Shown piece by piece: positions 50,330-61,101 of a DNA stretch of 64,000 nucleotides. How positions within the stretch are numbered: the first letter of the stretch is position 1; each line of letters starts with the position of its first letter. The notes below the pieces were generated by a model, which worked only from the letters and a program-made list of their open reading frames with translations, made no database searches and was not told the DNA's origin. Location of the stretch: the NCBI RefSeq assembly GCF_023973825.1, contig NC_090121.1:1472001-1536000 (forward strand), written 5' to 3'. Position numbers and translations under genes: made by a program. This DNA is from Plasmodium brasilianum (taxonomy: Eukaryota > Apicomplexa > Aconoidasida > Haemosporida > Plasmodiidae).

Positions 50330-52657
50330 TCACATATTTGCCCGCAAGTAGGTGTGCGTCACAGGTACCCTGTAGATATTGGACGTTAGCGATTTAGACC
50401 TTTCGAGCATTTTTGCATAATTATCTCTCATTGTGGTACGGTCGCTTTTTAAGCTATTCGAACTATTTACATAATTCCTACTAGTATTGCTATTTAAATC
50501 ATTTATATCTAGTGCTCTCGAATATTTATTTGTGTACATATTCAAATTCGATTCAACGGATTTATGCACATTTCGTGAGAAGTTACTAAGGTTATCTGTA
50601 TTTAATGGTGTACTAGAATTGTTATTTCGTTCAGACATAGGGTAATTCATATATTTATTATCACTTAAATAATTTTCCCTTAAATAATTAATTTTCGATT
50701 TTGGAGGAAAATGGTTATTATCAAAATCACCTACTACATTGAAGGAGTCTTCCTCTAACATGTTCTGTTTATTTGCACTACTTATAATAAAACTACTGTT
50801 ATTATTTGTGTCTGATGTATAATTCTTTCTTTGACCTAATGTACTATATTTGTTTAGTGACATATCACTGTTATAATTATGTGAATTTCTATTAATAAAT
50901 TTTTCAATACTTGGTTTTTCATACGATTTTCTTTTGCTAAATAATAACTCTCTTTGTTGAACATTTGGACTTAGAAGTATAGAGCTCATTCTTCTAGCAG
51001 CATAATCATTACGTGCCATAGAATTTTTTAAATGATTATTGACAATTTCTTTTTCTGCTTTATCTATATTTGCTAGTACATTACTGTTCCATGTACTGAT
51101 TTTATTTTTATCAAATATAGTATTGTTTGGTGAGCGGTCTTTTTTTAACCCTATGTTGTATATGGAGTTGTATGCGGCACCATTATTATTATTATGATCA
51201 CTGTTAATTCCACTAACATGATTACCAATAATATTATTTCCACTCATATTATTACCATCATCATTACTGTTGTTACTGTTTATGCCTACTTTAAATTCTG
51301 CGTTGTTGCCATCATAACTCATTTCATCCTTGTTTAATAAGTTTTTATTTTTTTCATCATAATTATAGTTCATATTGCTGTATTCAGAAACATCTGATCT
51401 AATTTTATTATTGCCACGCGCATCGTATAAACCTTTCCTGTTCATAATATATTCATTACTAATTCTATTTGTAAAATGGTGAGCAGTACCAATTATGGTA
51501 CTCCTGTGATTGTTTTCATATAGGTCTTCTTCGTCTGTTTTTTCATAGTGTGTTTTTCTATTCAAGTAGTTCATTTTCATTCGATCGTTGAATATGTTTT
51601 TCTCACCCGAGTCGTAATGAGACACGTTATCACAGCTGCTCCTCCTCTGGTGATACGTATTACTATTATTTTTAACGTTGCTGTTTAGATTGCTGCTGAC
51701 GCTAGTAGAGGAGTTCTTGCAAATATTGTGCTTCATTCCATGGTTATTATTATTGCTCCCGTTGCTGTAAACGTTTACATCGCCATTCACATTTTCGACG
51801 CTATTACACTGGGTACTGTTTGTGCCCTCCTTTGCATAGTAGTGCAAGTTACTTCCATTCGTATTTCCGTTACGAGCGGTGCTATTGTTGTTGTTTAAGT
51901 GGGCTCTGTACCTGTAACTGTAACTGTCGTACACATTAGGCAGAGTGGTACTGTGTCTTTTTTCATTTTTTAAGTTCACATAATTTTCATAATTATTAAT
52001 ATTATTATCATCATATAAGTCCTTGTTTAAAATGCTTCTATCACGATCTAAGTATTTATTTTGTTTCATATTATAGTACATATCGTTTTCACCCAAAATG
52101 GAACTAAACTTATCAGATTCATCATTCGTGCCAATACCATTGTAATGCAGTAGAGCATCCCTTTTTAAGTGATCCTCTGAATAAGAAAGTAATTTACGAA
52201 TTTTTCCCTCATAATTTTTAATTTGATTATTTATATCATTCATTATTTCTAAATTTATGTTCATAACACTTCTCTTGTCATTTAAATTAAATGTACTGTC
52301 ATTTGTAATTAATCCTTTCTGAGAATATTCATAATACATTTGTTCTGCTAATTCTAAGATATAATTTTTATTTCTGCTCTCATTAATTACTATTTGTTCA
52401 TCCACTTTTTTTAATGTTGACAATGCTAATATAATGTCATTCGTATCGATATCTTTATATATATCATTATTTATGTTTTTTATTTGACTTCCTAAAAGTG
52501 CCATTATGCTATAATTATTTTTCATATTACTTATTTCATTAAAATCTATACTATCGTTTTGAAACTTATGCTTATCAACTAATAAAGACAACACGTTGCT
52601 AATTTTGTACTTTTCGTATATTCTTCCATGGTAGTAATTTAGCTTAAGCATTTTCAT
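50330..52657 (-). CDS. Conserved Plasmodium protein, Asn-rich, unknown function
   Basis: Single exon, 775 residues, ATG 52657 to TGA 50330. The first 170 residues are ordered-looking and helical (SNVLSLLVDKHKF, DIILALSTLKKVDEQI, YILELAEQMYYEYSQKG, IMNDINNQIKNYEGKIRKLL), suggesting a coiled-coil or assembly domain. The remainder is Asn/Ser/Tyr-rich low complexity with scattered basic blocks (YLNRKTHYEKTDEEDLYENN, KRKSYEKPSIEKFINR) and ends RVPVTHTYLRANM. No signal peptide or membrane segment, so it is probably cytosolic or nuclear. I recognise no domain. The gene is isolated, with TA-rich DNA on both sides. Confidence 0.8.
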   Translation of the reverse strand: MKMLKLNYYHGRIYEKYKISNVLSLLVDKHKFQNDSIDFNEISNMKNNYSIMALLGSQIKNINNDIYKDIDTNDIILALSTLKKVDEQIVINESRNKNYILELAEQMYYEYSQKGLITNDSTFNLNDKRSVMNINLEIMNDINNQIKNYEGKIRKLLSYSEDHLKRDALLHYNGIGTNDESDKFSSILGENDMYYNMKQNKYLDRDRSILNKDLYDDNNINNYENYVNLKNEKRHSTTLPNVYDSYSYRYRAHLNNNNSTARNGNTNGSNLHYYAKEGTNSTQCNSVENVNGDVNVYSNGSNNNNHGMKHNICKNSSTSVSSNLNSNVKNNSNTYHQRRSSCDNVSHYDSGEKNIFNDRMKMNYLNRKTHYEKTDEEDLYENNHRSTIIGTAHHFTNRISNEYIMNRKGLYDARGNNKIRSDVSEYSNMNYNYDEKNKNLLNKDEMSYDGNNAEFKVGINSNNSNDDGNNMSGNNIIGNHVSGINSDHNNNNGAAYNSIYNIGLKKDRSPNNTIFDKNKISTWNSNVLANIDKAEKEIVNNHLKNSMARNDYAARRMSSILLSPNVQQRELLFSKRKSYEKPSIEKFINRNSHNYNSDMSLNKYSTLGQRKNYTSDTNNNSSFIISSANKQNMLEEDSFNVVGDFDNNHFPPKSKINYLRENYLSDNKYMNYPMSERNNNSSTPLNTDNLSNFSRNVHKSVESNLNMYTNKYSRALDINDLNSNTSRNYVNSSNSLKSDRTTMRDNYAKMLERSKSLTSNIYRVPVTHTYLRANM

Positions 52658-54082
52658 TTTTTTGAAGAATTTCGCTTATTTTAAAATATTTCGCGTTTTT
52701 TGAAGAATTTCCCTTTTTTTTTTTTTTATTTTATTTTTTATTATTTCCTATGTTTTACCGTTTTTATGAACTGTACAGGTGGTGGAAGCATTTACTCAAA
52801 TGTGCATTCATAAAAAAAAAAAAATTCATCCGCGATAACATGTACGCATTTACATATTCTTGATAAAAAAACTGGGAAACTGTGCTAACTGAAACTAATA
52901 AAAAAAAAAATTTCCAACATCAAAAAATGCGCAAAAGAAGCATATTGCGTATTCAAGCCTATACACACATATAAGTAAACATAAACGTATACCTGCACAT
53001 AAACGTATACCTGCACATAAACGTATACCTACACATACGTATAAGTGTACGTATACACACACTAGCGCACATATACCTTACGCGTTTGAAATAGTTGAAT
53101 AAATTTTAATTGAAGCAAACGAAAATTCATAAATGGTAAAGGAGAAAAAAAAAAAAAAAAAAATACTTCTCACAAACACGTATGCACATGTGCATAATAC
53201 ATGCACATTTTATATGCCTATTGTATTGTGCTACGTTTTTGTATTTCCGTAGCATTCTATTTTCCCTATGTTACTCATAAAATGTTTATTTTAAAACGAA
53301 AATAAACTGCATGCATTTTTTTTGTTCTTTTCTTGCTCGATGTATTTCAAAAGAAGAGATACACATTTTTCAAGGTTTCCCCTTTCTGCGTACGTTTAAT
53401 GGATAAGTACGAACGTTTTTTTTGAGAATTTCAGATAGCGAAGCGGCAAAAAAATAAAAAGAAAAAAATGTAGCTGGTAAAACGTAAATAACAAAACGTA
53501 AATGGTAAAACGTAAAAATTAAAGTACATAAATAGGACACGTACGGATGCGCAAATACGCAGAAGGAATAAAAAAGTATATGGAGAAAAGTAAGCTACTA
53601 AAGTTTGCATTTTTAAAAAAATATTAGCAAAACAGATCACAACTAAAAGTGTATTACTTCAATAATTGTTCCATTATTATAATATTAAAAAATGTTAATT
53701 TGTTATTTACTCATTTTGTGACATTTAAAATAATAAAAAAAATATATATATATATACATAGCATACATAGGAATTTAAAAAAAAAAAACAGGACTATTTC
53801 AAAATATAAAATTAAAATAAAAGAAAAGTACGTAGCAATAATAATGAAGAGAAAAAAAAAAGAAAAAAAATTATGAACGGTAGCTAAAATTGTCATATAA
53901 TGAATATACTTATAATTGTAAAAAGAAATAAAAAAATTATGAACACTTAATAATTTTAATTTTTCTCTACCTTTTTTTATTAATGGTGCATAATAATTTA
54001 TTAAACTAAATGAACAGCGCGATATGTGCATAAATAAGTGTATTGATGAGTTTACGTATTGCTATATATATATATAATATAT

Positions 54083-54146
<64 letters not shown>

Positions 54147-54210
54147 CGTGTGAATGTGATTCCCGCGTATGTGCATGTGTGCAACGCATGCTCGCTCGTA
54201 CAAAATTCCG
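52658..54210. other. Intergenic region
   Basis: Holds a 19-bp CACATAAACGTATACCTG array in three to four copies (52975-53040), a short AAACGTAAATGGTAAAACG repeat (53475-53520), poly(A) (53144-53162) and a TA microsatellite (54064-54136). No supported coding sequence. Confidence 0.75.
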
Positions 54211-54540
54211 CTATATTTTACTTAGCTCATACTGCTCATAATCATCGCTTGCTGAAAAATACGTGCTTGAGAGCTGAACATACTTAGGTGCGTTTCTGTT
54301 TTTCATAAAAAAGTTGTTATATAACTTTCGCTTGTTTTTGTACGCTCTGTATATAAATAATAAAACTAAAAAAACAGCATATAATAATATGGCTGCAACC
54401 AATGCTTTTTTCCCATTTTCTCGGTGCGCTTTACTTAATAGTAAGCTCTCTTCATTTAAATTAATCATAAGAAATGTTATTGAAAGAAAAGCAACACTTG
54501 CTGCGTCAAGCAAAATAAGTATATTAAGAAACATGCTCAT
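54211..54540 (-). CDS. Two-helix membrane protein, unknown function
   Basis: Single exon, 109 residues, ATG 54540. N-terminal helix SMFLNILILLDAASVAFLSI extends to about residue 26, a polar loop (NLNEESLLLSKAHRENGKK) follows, then a second helix LVAAILLYAVFLVLLFIY (about residues 47-64). The C-terminal tail is basic then Tyr-rich (KYVQLSSTYFSASDDYEQYE). Positive residues after helix 2 suggest both termini on the cytosolic side. Composition is clearly coding compared with flanking DNA. No family recognised. Confidence 0.75.
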   Translation of the reverse strand: MSMFLNILILLDAASVAFLSITFLMINLNEESLLLSKAHRENGKKALVAAILLYAVFLVLLFIYRAYKNKRKLYNNFFMKNRNAPKYVQLSSTYFSASDDYEQYELSKI

Positions 54541-55038
54541 TTTATCTCTGTTTTGAAGCCACGTGCGGATTTAAAGCCTTCTCTCTCTATATATATATAT
54601 ATATTTTTTTTTTTTATTATATTTTGTATTATTATTCTTTCTTATTTTTCGTATTATTATTCTTTCTTATTTTTCGTATTATTATTCTTTCTTATTTTTC
54701 GTATTATTATTCTTTCTTCTTATTTTTCTAAGTGTATATATATATTTTTTGTATGATAATGCTTATATACAAAGTACGTATTAATCCTTGAATTATACTT
54801 CTTTTTGTGTATATAAATACATGTACATAAACATATATATGTATATATAAATTATTTAATATATAAATTACGTACAGGGGCTCCTGTGCTTGAAAAAATG
54901 AAATTGGAAAAGGAATGACAATAATGTAAATAAGTATATATACACATAAACACAAACACAAACACATGCATTAACACAGGCACATGTATATGTGTGTATG
55001 CACACATAGTTTCTCTTACATACAGTAATACAAACCTG
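54541..55038. other. Intergenic region with 23-bp repeat
   Basis: Contains four copies of a unit built on TATTATTATTCTTTCTTATT with adjacent TTTCG (54625-54725) and TA-rich DNA. The downstream side is the 3' flank of TRAPPC4. No gene supported. Confidence 0.75.
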
Positions 55039-55976
55039 TCAATTTATATTTGAAAAAAGCTTCTCAATATGCTCATTAAAAACTGCAGAACGTATAGGCA
55101 TATCAATATCGTAAAATGGATTTTTCAGTATTATGTCACTGTACAATTCATATACCTTTTTTAAATATGTGCTCACCTCAACATTTAAGTCATCTTTGTG
55201 GACAATAAATATTTTTATACCTGTTAAAGTATCAAAACATTGAATTTTAAAACCATTTCCCTCAATTGCCTCTATGCCCTTTTTTTCCAAAGATTTAAAT
55301 ATATTATTTTTATTTTCATTAAATGATGAATGCACATTTATTTTTTCAGAAATCGTTGAAATACCATGTAACATGGATGCAAGTCTTATTTCTTCATTAC
55401 TGTTTAATTTTATTTCTTCACTGAAATGCTGCAAGGAACATTTTATAAAAACAATTTAAACTAATAAATGGTAAAAATAAAATTAAAATAAATATTGAAA
55501 TTGAAATTTAAACTGCAATTACAATTTGTATTTAAAAAAAAAAAAAAAAAAAATATTTACAATTAAATTAAAGCAAAATACAAAATCACTTGTGCAGTTA
55601 AGGTTTTTGCAGAAAAATGCGAAGCACGAATTGTCATGCTTACACGTAAGTATGTACGTAAGTATGCAAATATATATATATATATGCTTTATTTTGTTTC
55701 CCCCTTTACACACCTTTTATGTGTGTAAATGAAAACAATTTTTTTTGCTGAGAAAAATCAATTTTTCAAAATTGACCAAATTTTGCTAAATGTTGTCAAA
55801 TATGAAAAATTGTAAGTTCTTTTTTTTTTTTTTTCACATAATATAACCATTGGGTAACGTATAGAAAAAGGTTCGAAATATATTTTTTTGTTTTCTCCCA
55901 AAGCATGTAAAATATAAAAATAGCAAATAACATGAAAAAAAAAAAGATATTTTTATTCTTTAAAAATGTGTGTATA

Positions 55977-56012
<36 letters not shown>

Positions 56013-56090
56013 CTGTAAACGCTTGTACATGGTTTATACCTTTTGATAAACTAAAGTGCCGTGTTGGTTGTTAACATAAAGAGAATACAT
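55039..56090 (-). CDS. TRAPPC4: TRAPP complex subunit 4 (Trs23/TRAPPC4)
   Basis: Core longin-like subunit of the TRAPP tethering complex, part of the Rab1/Ypt1 exchange-factor surface at the ER-Golgi and Golgi. Two exons: 56040-56090, coding MYSLYVNNQHGTLVYQK, and 55039-55428, joined on a codon boundary (CAAAAG|GTATAA; CTTGCAG|CATTTC), giving 146 residues. The first exon supplies the longin beta strands, matching YSLYIINKSGGLIF of plant TRAPPC4; the second has EEIRLASMLHGIS, IEAIEGNGFKIQCF, DTLTGIKIFIVH and ILKNPFYDIDMPIRSAVF, the family signature (LTGTKFF, KNPFYxxxMPIR). Length and domain order match the short Trs23 type without the PDZ-like insert found in animals. The single intron of 611 nt contains TA and poly(T) runs. 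Confidence 0.9.
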
Positions 56091-57404
56091 TTTACTTCTT
56101 CAATTTAAGTATACTTAAATTTGATATTGTATAATCTCAGAAATCAAAATTATACAATTCTTTTACAGTTTAATTCCCTTTTTTTTTTTTCCCCCCTTCT
56201 CTTAGCTTAAACATCTTATTGTTTTCTTTGTTCCTTATCCTTAAACTTTATTCTTTTTTATTTTTCGTATTATTATGAAATGAAATTTATAACATATATA
56301 TAAGTTGCAGCGCTTATTCGTTTTTTTTTCCCTTTTTTTTTTTTTTTTTTATTTTTTTAATTCATACTTTTTTTATCAATCCAAGTAACACGAAAAAGAA
56401 AAGAAGTCATACATAATCAGATAAAAAAAAGGTAAAATATATCGTACAAGGAAACTAGGCGAGGATTCCCAAAAAATTTTTTCTTAAAGGGAAAAATTCT
56501 TTATTTTCTAATTTATCACGTAAGTACATAATATATAATGCGTGTACATAATATATAATGCGTATACATAATATATAATGCGTGTACAAATATATATACA
56601 TATGTGTACAAATATACATACATATGTGTACAAATATACATACATATGTGTACAAATATACATACATATGTGTACATTTATTTATATATATATATATATA
56701 TAATACATATACATTTGTGTATAAATATATATAGAAGGAAACACTACGGATGTAATAAAAAAAAAAAAAAAAAAGTCAGTATTCTCATGTTTTGAAAATA
56801 TTCGAAAATATGTTTTCCTTTTCTTTTTCTTTTTTTTTTTTTTTTTTTAATCAACGTTATGTAATATAACATTTAACATAAAAGATAATAAACTTTTTGA
56901 TTTTTCTAATATTTTTTTTTTTTTTTTTTAGTTTTACTGAAGTTCACTACGGATGTTACGAATTTTTTTTTTTTTTTTTGCGTCGATAATAAAATAATTG
57001 CAATGTTAGAAGTATATATTGTACATACGTATACGCATATATGTAAAAATACGTATGTACGTGCCATATATGTACATAATATAAATTTATAAAATATATA
57101 TGTATATATAGCTTGTATGTATTTAATGCATATACATATATATTACATTCGTTTTATTATTTGTACAAATGCATAACATTTTTGTTCGTAATTTTTTTGG
57201 CATATATTTATAAAAAATTTATAGGAAAACTAGTGTTACATGTACAATTTATATAAATATTGTATGTATATATATATATATATATATGTATATATTTAAT
57301 TACAAACGTGTACAAGCAAGTATGTGATACGAAATTGCATAAATCGCGTTGAGTTTTAAAACATTTCTTGTTTAATCAGATAATACAGGTTTTCAATATT
57401 AACA
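56091..57404. other. Divergent intergenic region
   Basis: Shared 5' region of TRAPPC4 (-) and eIF3K (+). Includes 21-22-bp TACATAATATATAATGCGTG and ATATACATACATATGTGTACA repeats (56520-56670), long poly(T) runs and TA stretches. A minus-strand segment at 56455-56520 (DKLENKEFFPLRKNFLGIL) looks weakly coding but has no partner exon. Confidence 0.7.
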
Positions 57405-58586
57405 ATGGATGTGAGAAGCGTTATCGAGGAGGTTCAGGCAATAAAAATTTTCCCGCATATGATGTTCAATGCGTCAAAGCTGAGTAAGTATAGAAAATGG
57501 CATAATTTAAAAAATATGAGCGCCGACTTTTGCCGTAATATTTAACAAAAAGAAAAGAAAAGAAAAAGAAGTGTATGCATAAATATATATATCCGTTTTG
57601 CAAAGAAAATGTTAATAAAGTCTTGCGCGTAGTATTTATAGGAATTATAAGCATTTGCAAAGACATACATGCTTACATACGTTCACTGCGCGTGTTCAAT
57701 CTGAAACGAAGTTGTTCGTGCGACTTCGTAAATATATGCATATGTACATACATATAAGTGCATGTGCATATTTTCATTTGCATGTAGCGCTACAGGGAAT
57801 TACCCTTTGTAGGGAAACCCCTGCCAACCGGTACTTGCATATTCTAAGTGTACATTATTAAGAAATACTGAAAAGCGCAAAGAAGCATATGTATTTTTTC
57901 ATTTTATATTTCCTAATTTTCCGTTTGCAGAAGTACTGAGTGATTATGTAGATATAGCACTTGAAAATAATGAATATTTTGATAATGAAGTTATGCTGAC
58001 CTTGTTAAGGTTATTTTGCTTATATCCCCACTGTTACGATAAAGTTGTAATTAAGAAAATTTTAGTATGCGTTTTGTATAATATAAATGAAGTAGACATG
58101 AATATTTACCTTAGTTTAATAAACCCCAATATATATGATGATAACATAAAAAGCATTGTATATTTGCATGATTTGATAAAAGAGTGTCAGTTTAAGAAGC
58201 TATGGGCATGTATAAACAGTGGTAGTAGTAGTAGTATCGATGATAATAATAATAATAATAATAATAGTAATTATGATTACACCTTTTTAAAAAATTCTAT
58301 TAATTTTACGTATAATATTAGAAAATATATATTAAATACAATATCGTTAAGTTTTGAAAATATTACGATGAAAAATATGTCGGAGTATTTAAATATGCAT
58401 GACTATTCAGAAATTGAAAAATTATTAAATGAAAATAAATGGATGATTAAAAATGTTAATTATAAAGATGAAGAGCAATCAATTTGCTGCAACGGAAATA
58501 TAGAAGCTGTTCAGCAGAAAAAAAATATCAACGCTTATTTCAGTGAAGATAATATAGCGTCTTACATGACCAAATTGAATAATTGA
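57405..58586 (+). CDS. eIF3K: Translation initiation factor 3 subunit K
   Basis: Two exons, 57405-57483 and 57931-58586, join in phase (CTGA|GTAAGT; GTTTGCAG|AAGTAC), giving 244 residues, the usual size for eIF3k. Exon 1 (MDVRSVIEEVQAIKIFPHMM) and the start of exon 2 (VLSDYVDIALENNEYFDNEV) correspond to the helical LExYVxxQxxxxxYDxEANL region; MLTLLRLFCLYP matches LxLLKLYQFNP; DLIKECQFKKLWACI matches LETCHFQAFW; and the C-terminal winged-helix/PCI part follows (LNENKWMIKNVNY, IASYMTKLNN). A Ser/Asn insert (SSSSIDDNNNNNNN) separates HEAT-like and winged-helix parts. A good GTGAGT donor just after the stop (58591) suggests a 3' UTR intron or transcript overlap. Role: non-essential peripheral subunit of the eIF3 complex. 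Confidence 0.88.
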
Positions 58587-59311
58587 TTGGGTGAGTACTG
58601 GGTGTTTTCATACCCCCCCCCGTCGTTGTGCCATTCGTGAGCTTATTCCATTTATTCTATCTATTATGTTTTAATATATCTTTACATTGTATGTATGTAA
58701 TATTTACCTAATATTATTTTATTTTTACTTAATTTTATTTTATTTTTATTTTTACTTAATTTTTCTTCATTTTATTTTTACTTAATTTTTCTTCATTTTT
58801 TTTTATTGCACGTACATCCTCCTTTTTCACCTGCGCAACCTGCAAAAAAAAAAAGTCGTTATTACACTACAACCTAGCTACCTACGACTTAGTTTTTAAA
58901 CGGTAAAATTTATTTTTAATTAACTCATATTTTTGTAATAATTGGTAAGGGGGTTATTATTAAGACCAACAAAAGAACAGTAGAAGGAAGCATACTTGTG
59001 AACTTGTAGAAAAAAAAAAAAAAAAAAAAAGATTAAATATGCAACTAGCCAAAATTTTCGTTGTTTTTCTCTTATTTTATGAACTTTTTTTTTTTTTTAA
59101 TTAATATGCCTATATGTGTATATATGGTACTTTGTATATTTGTACATTTGTAATTTTCGTTGTGTGCATTTCATTTTTTTGCTTCATCTTTAACTTCTTG
59201 TTCTAGTTTATTCTAAAAAGTGTTTTGTAACAAGCGGCGTTAAGTTGGTAAGCAGGAACTATATTAGGAGGATAAAATCTTAGAGAAAAGATAAAATGTA
59301 TGAGAGGAATA

Positions 59312-59346
<35 letters not shown>

Positions 59347-60213
59347 GGGGGTTCTTTCCCGACTTGTTAATATTATTTTATGGGAATCCTTCAGAACCGT
59401 TATATTATATCCCTATACTATTATAACTGTTTTAAACTCGTTTTCGAGTAGGAAAAAAAGAAAAATAAGATATTATTAGTTTGGTTCTCAATATATAATA
59501 ACAAATATGTAAACGGAAAAGCATGTATCAGAAATGCTTATTTATATCTGTTTGTATATCGTTGTGTATGTAACAGTTATGCGCATATATTTATACGAGA
59601 ACACAAATATGCAAATTTGTTCTACGTAGAATTAAAAAGAGAAGAAGATTGTTTTGAAAAAAACACATCACCCCCAAAAAACTGTTTGGTCGAAATATTT
59701 ACATATGTTAAGTATGCATGTATGTTCGTGCGACTGCACATATATTTGCACGTATGTATGCATTTATCGCCTGTGCAACAATGTTCAAACGAAAGGGCGT
59801 ACCTGGGGATTATATAATATATTTGCCCCTTTTAATTTTGAACACTTCATTTTGTTCTTTTTCCTCTCTAATTTGTTTTTCGGTTTTAACTAGGGGAGAA
59901 ATATTTGTACGTATTTATATAGGTAGTTGTACATACTATTTTTTTGCTCCTTTTGCTAATATTTGAGTATGTTTTTTAGTTTATTTTTATGTCCTCTTGC
60001 ATTTATTATTTTTTTTTTTTTTTTTTATTATATTATATTATATTAAATTTATATTATTATCTACACTTATTTTTATAAAAAAAAAAAAAAAAAAAAAGTT
60101 GTCATCCTATACACCTTAAAAGAGTTTTAAATTTCTCCTTTATTTTTCATTATATTTTTTTAATGTTTTATTTTTGAGTAGTGTTCATTGCATAATTTGA
60201 ATATCTTAATAAG

Positions 60214-60261
<48 letters not shown>

Positions 60262-60637
60262 CTTTTTCTTTTTCTTTTTTCTCGTTTTTTGCAAATATTT
60301 TTTCAAATTCTTTATACACTTCTTCCCTCATTTTTTATAAATTTCTCCCCATATTTTTTGTTTATTTATTCCTGCATTTTTTATTTATTTCATTCGTCAT
60401 TTTTTTTAAATTTCTTTTCTGATCTTTTATAAAATTCTTCACTCATTTTTTATATATTTCTTGCCTTATTTTTTATTCATTTTTATATACCTTTTTCTCC
60501 TTTTCTATATCACCATCTTTTTGCATTTTGTCCATGCCCCTTTTGAACATATGTGTTTATGGCATAAATTTTACAATCTTGTATTACACTATTTATATAA
60601 ATAAATTTTATATTAATATATATGATATGTACATACG

Positions 60638-60672
<35 letters not shown>

Positions 60673-61101
60673 TATTTATTTATCCATTTATCCCTTTTTA
60701 AATGATTACCTCTATAAAAGTAGGCTTGTGAATGTTAATTGTATTTTCCCTTTTTACAAATCTTTCGCATTTAATTTATTTTTAATAATCCTTCATAGGC
60801 CTGCATAAGCCAGGAAAAATCTGCAATTCATTGAATGCCCACGTTGATGATTACCTTTTCATACATTCTGAGGCTGAAAACGTTTACTCGATACTTTTCT
60901 GCTTCTTCTTATTCTCTACCCTTTTTACCAGTTTGGCAGTACAATCAGCTTCTCACACCCGTACCATCTGCTTGTCTTATTTTCCACTGAGAGTATTCGT
61001 ACAAATATATTTAGGATGTTAAAAAAAGGAGGTAGATGAGATTACACCACTAAGTTTGCTAATTGTACATATGACACGTTACAGCAATATTAAAAGTTAA
61101 T
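58587..61101. other. Intergenic region with splice-flanked segments of an unresolved minus-strand gene
   Basis: Spacer between eIF3K (+) and the helicase (+), but several minus-strand segments have acceptors, donors and coding-like translation: VAQVKKEDVRAIKKNEEKLS after TTTTTGCAG (about 58760-58842), FYPPNIVPAYQLNAACYKTL after TCTCTAAG (about 59205-59280), GYNITVLKDSHKIILT (about 59365-59415), FFGGDVFFSKQSSSLF (about 59630-59680) and TPFRLNIVAQAINAYI (about 59755-59805). They do not form one complete phase-consistent chain. A three-exon terminal chain at 60771-60986 is listed separately. Poly(T) runs lie at 59318-59346 and 60221-60260. Confidence 0.45.
60771..60986 (-). CDS. Terminal exons of an unresolved small minus-strand gene
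   Basis: Three exons chain in perfect phase: 60929-60986 (ENKTSRWYGCEKLIVLPN), 60855-60873 (LRMYEK) and 60771-60800 (AYEGLLKIN, stop). Acceptors are ACTCTCAG, TTTTCAG and TTATGCAG, all with pyrimidine before them; donors are GTAAAAAGG and GTAATC. The first exon must leave one base and has not been found; it would lie close to or inside the 5' end of the plus-strand helicase gene. The plus-strand frame of the same DNA (60831-61022, hydrophobic) is less convincing. No family recognised. Confidence 0.4.

Noticed and set aside
59617..59893. Plus-strand frame FYVELKREEDCFEKNTSPPK and downstream hydrophobic frame at 60831-61022
   Set aside because: A plus-strand two-exon join is possible in phase, but the acceptors are weak and minus-strand segments over the same DNA have better splice borders.
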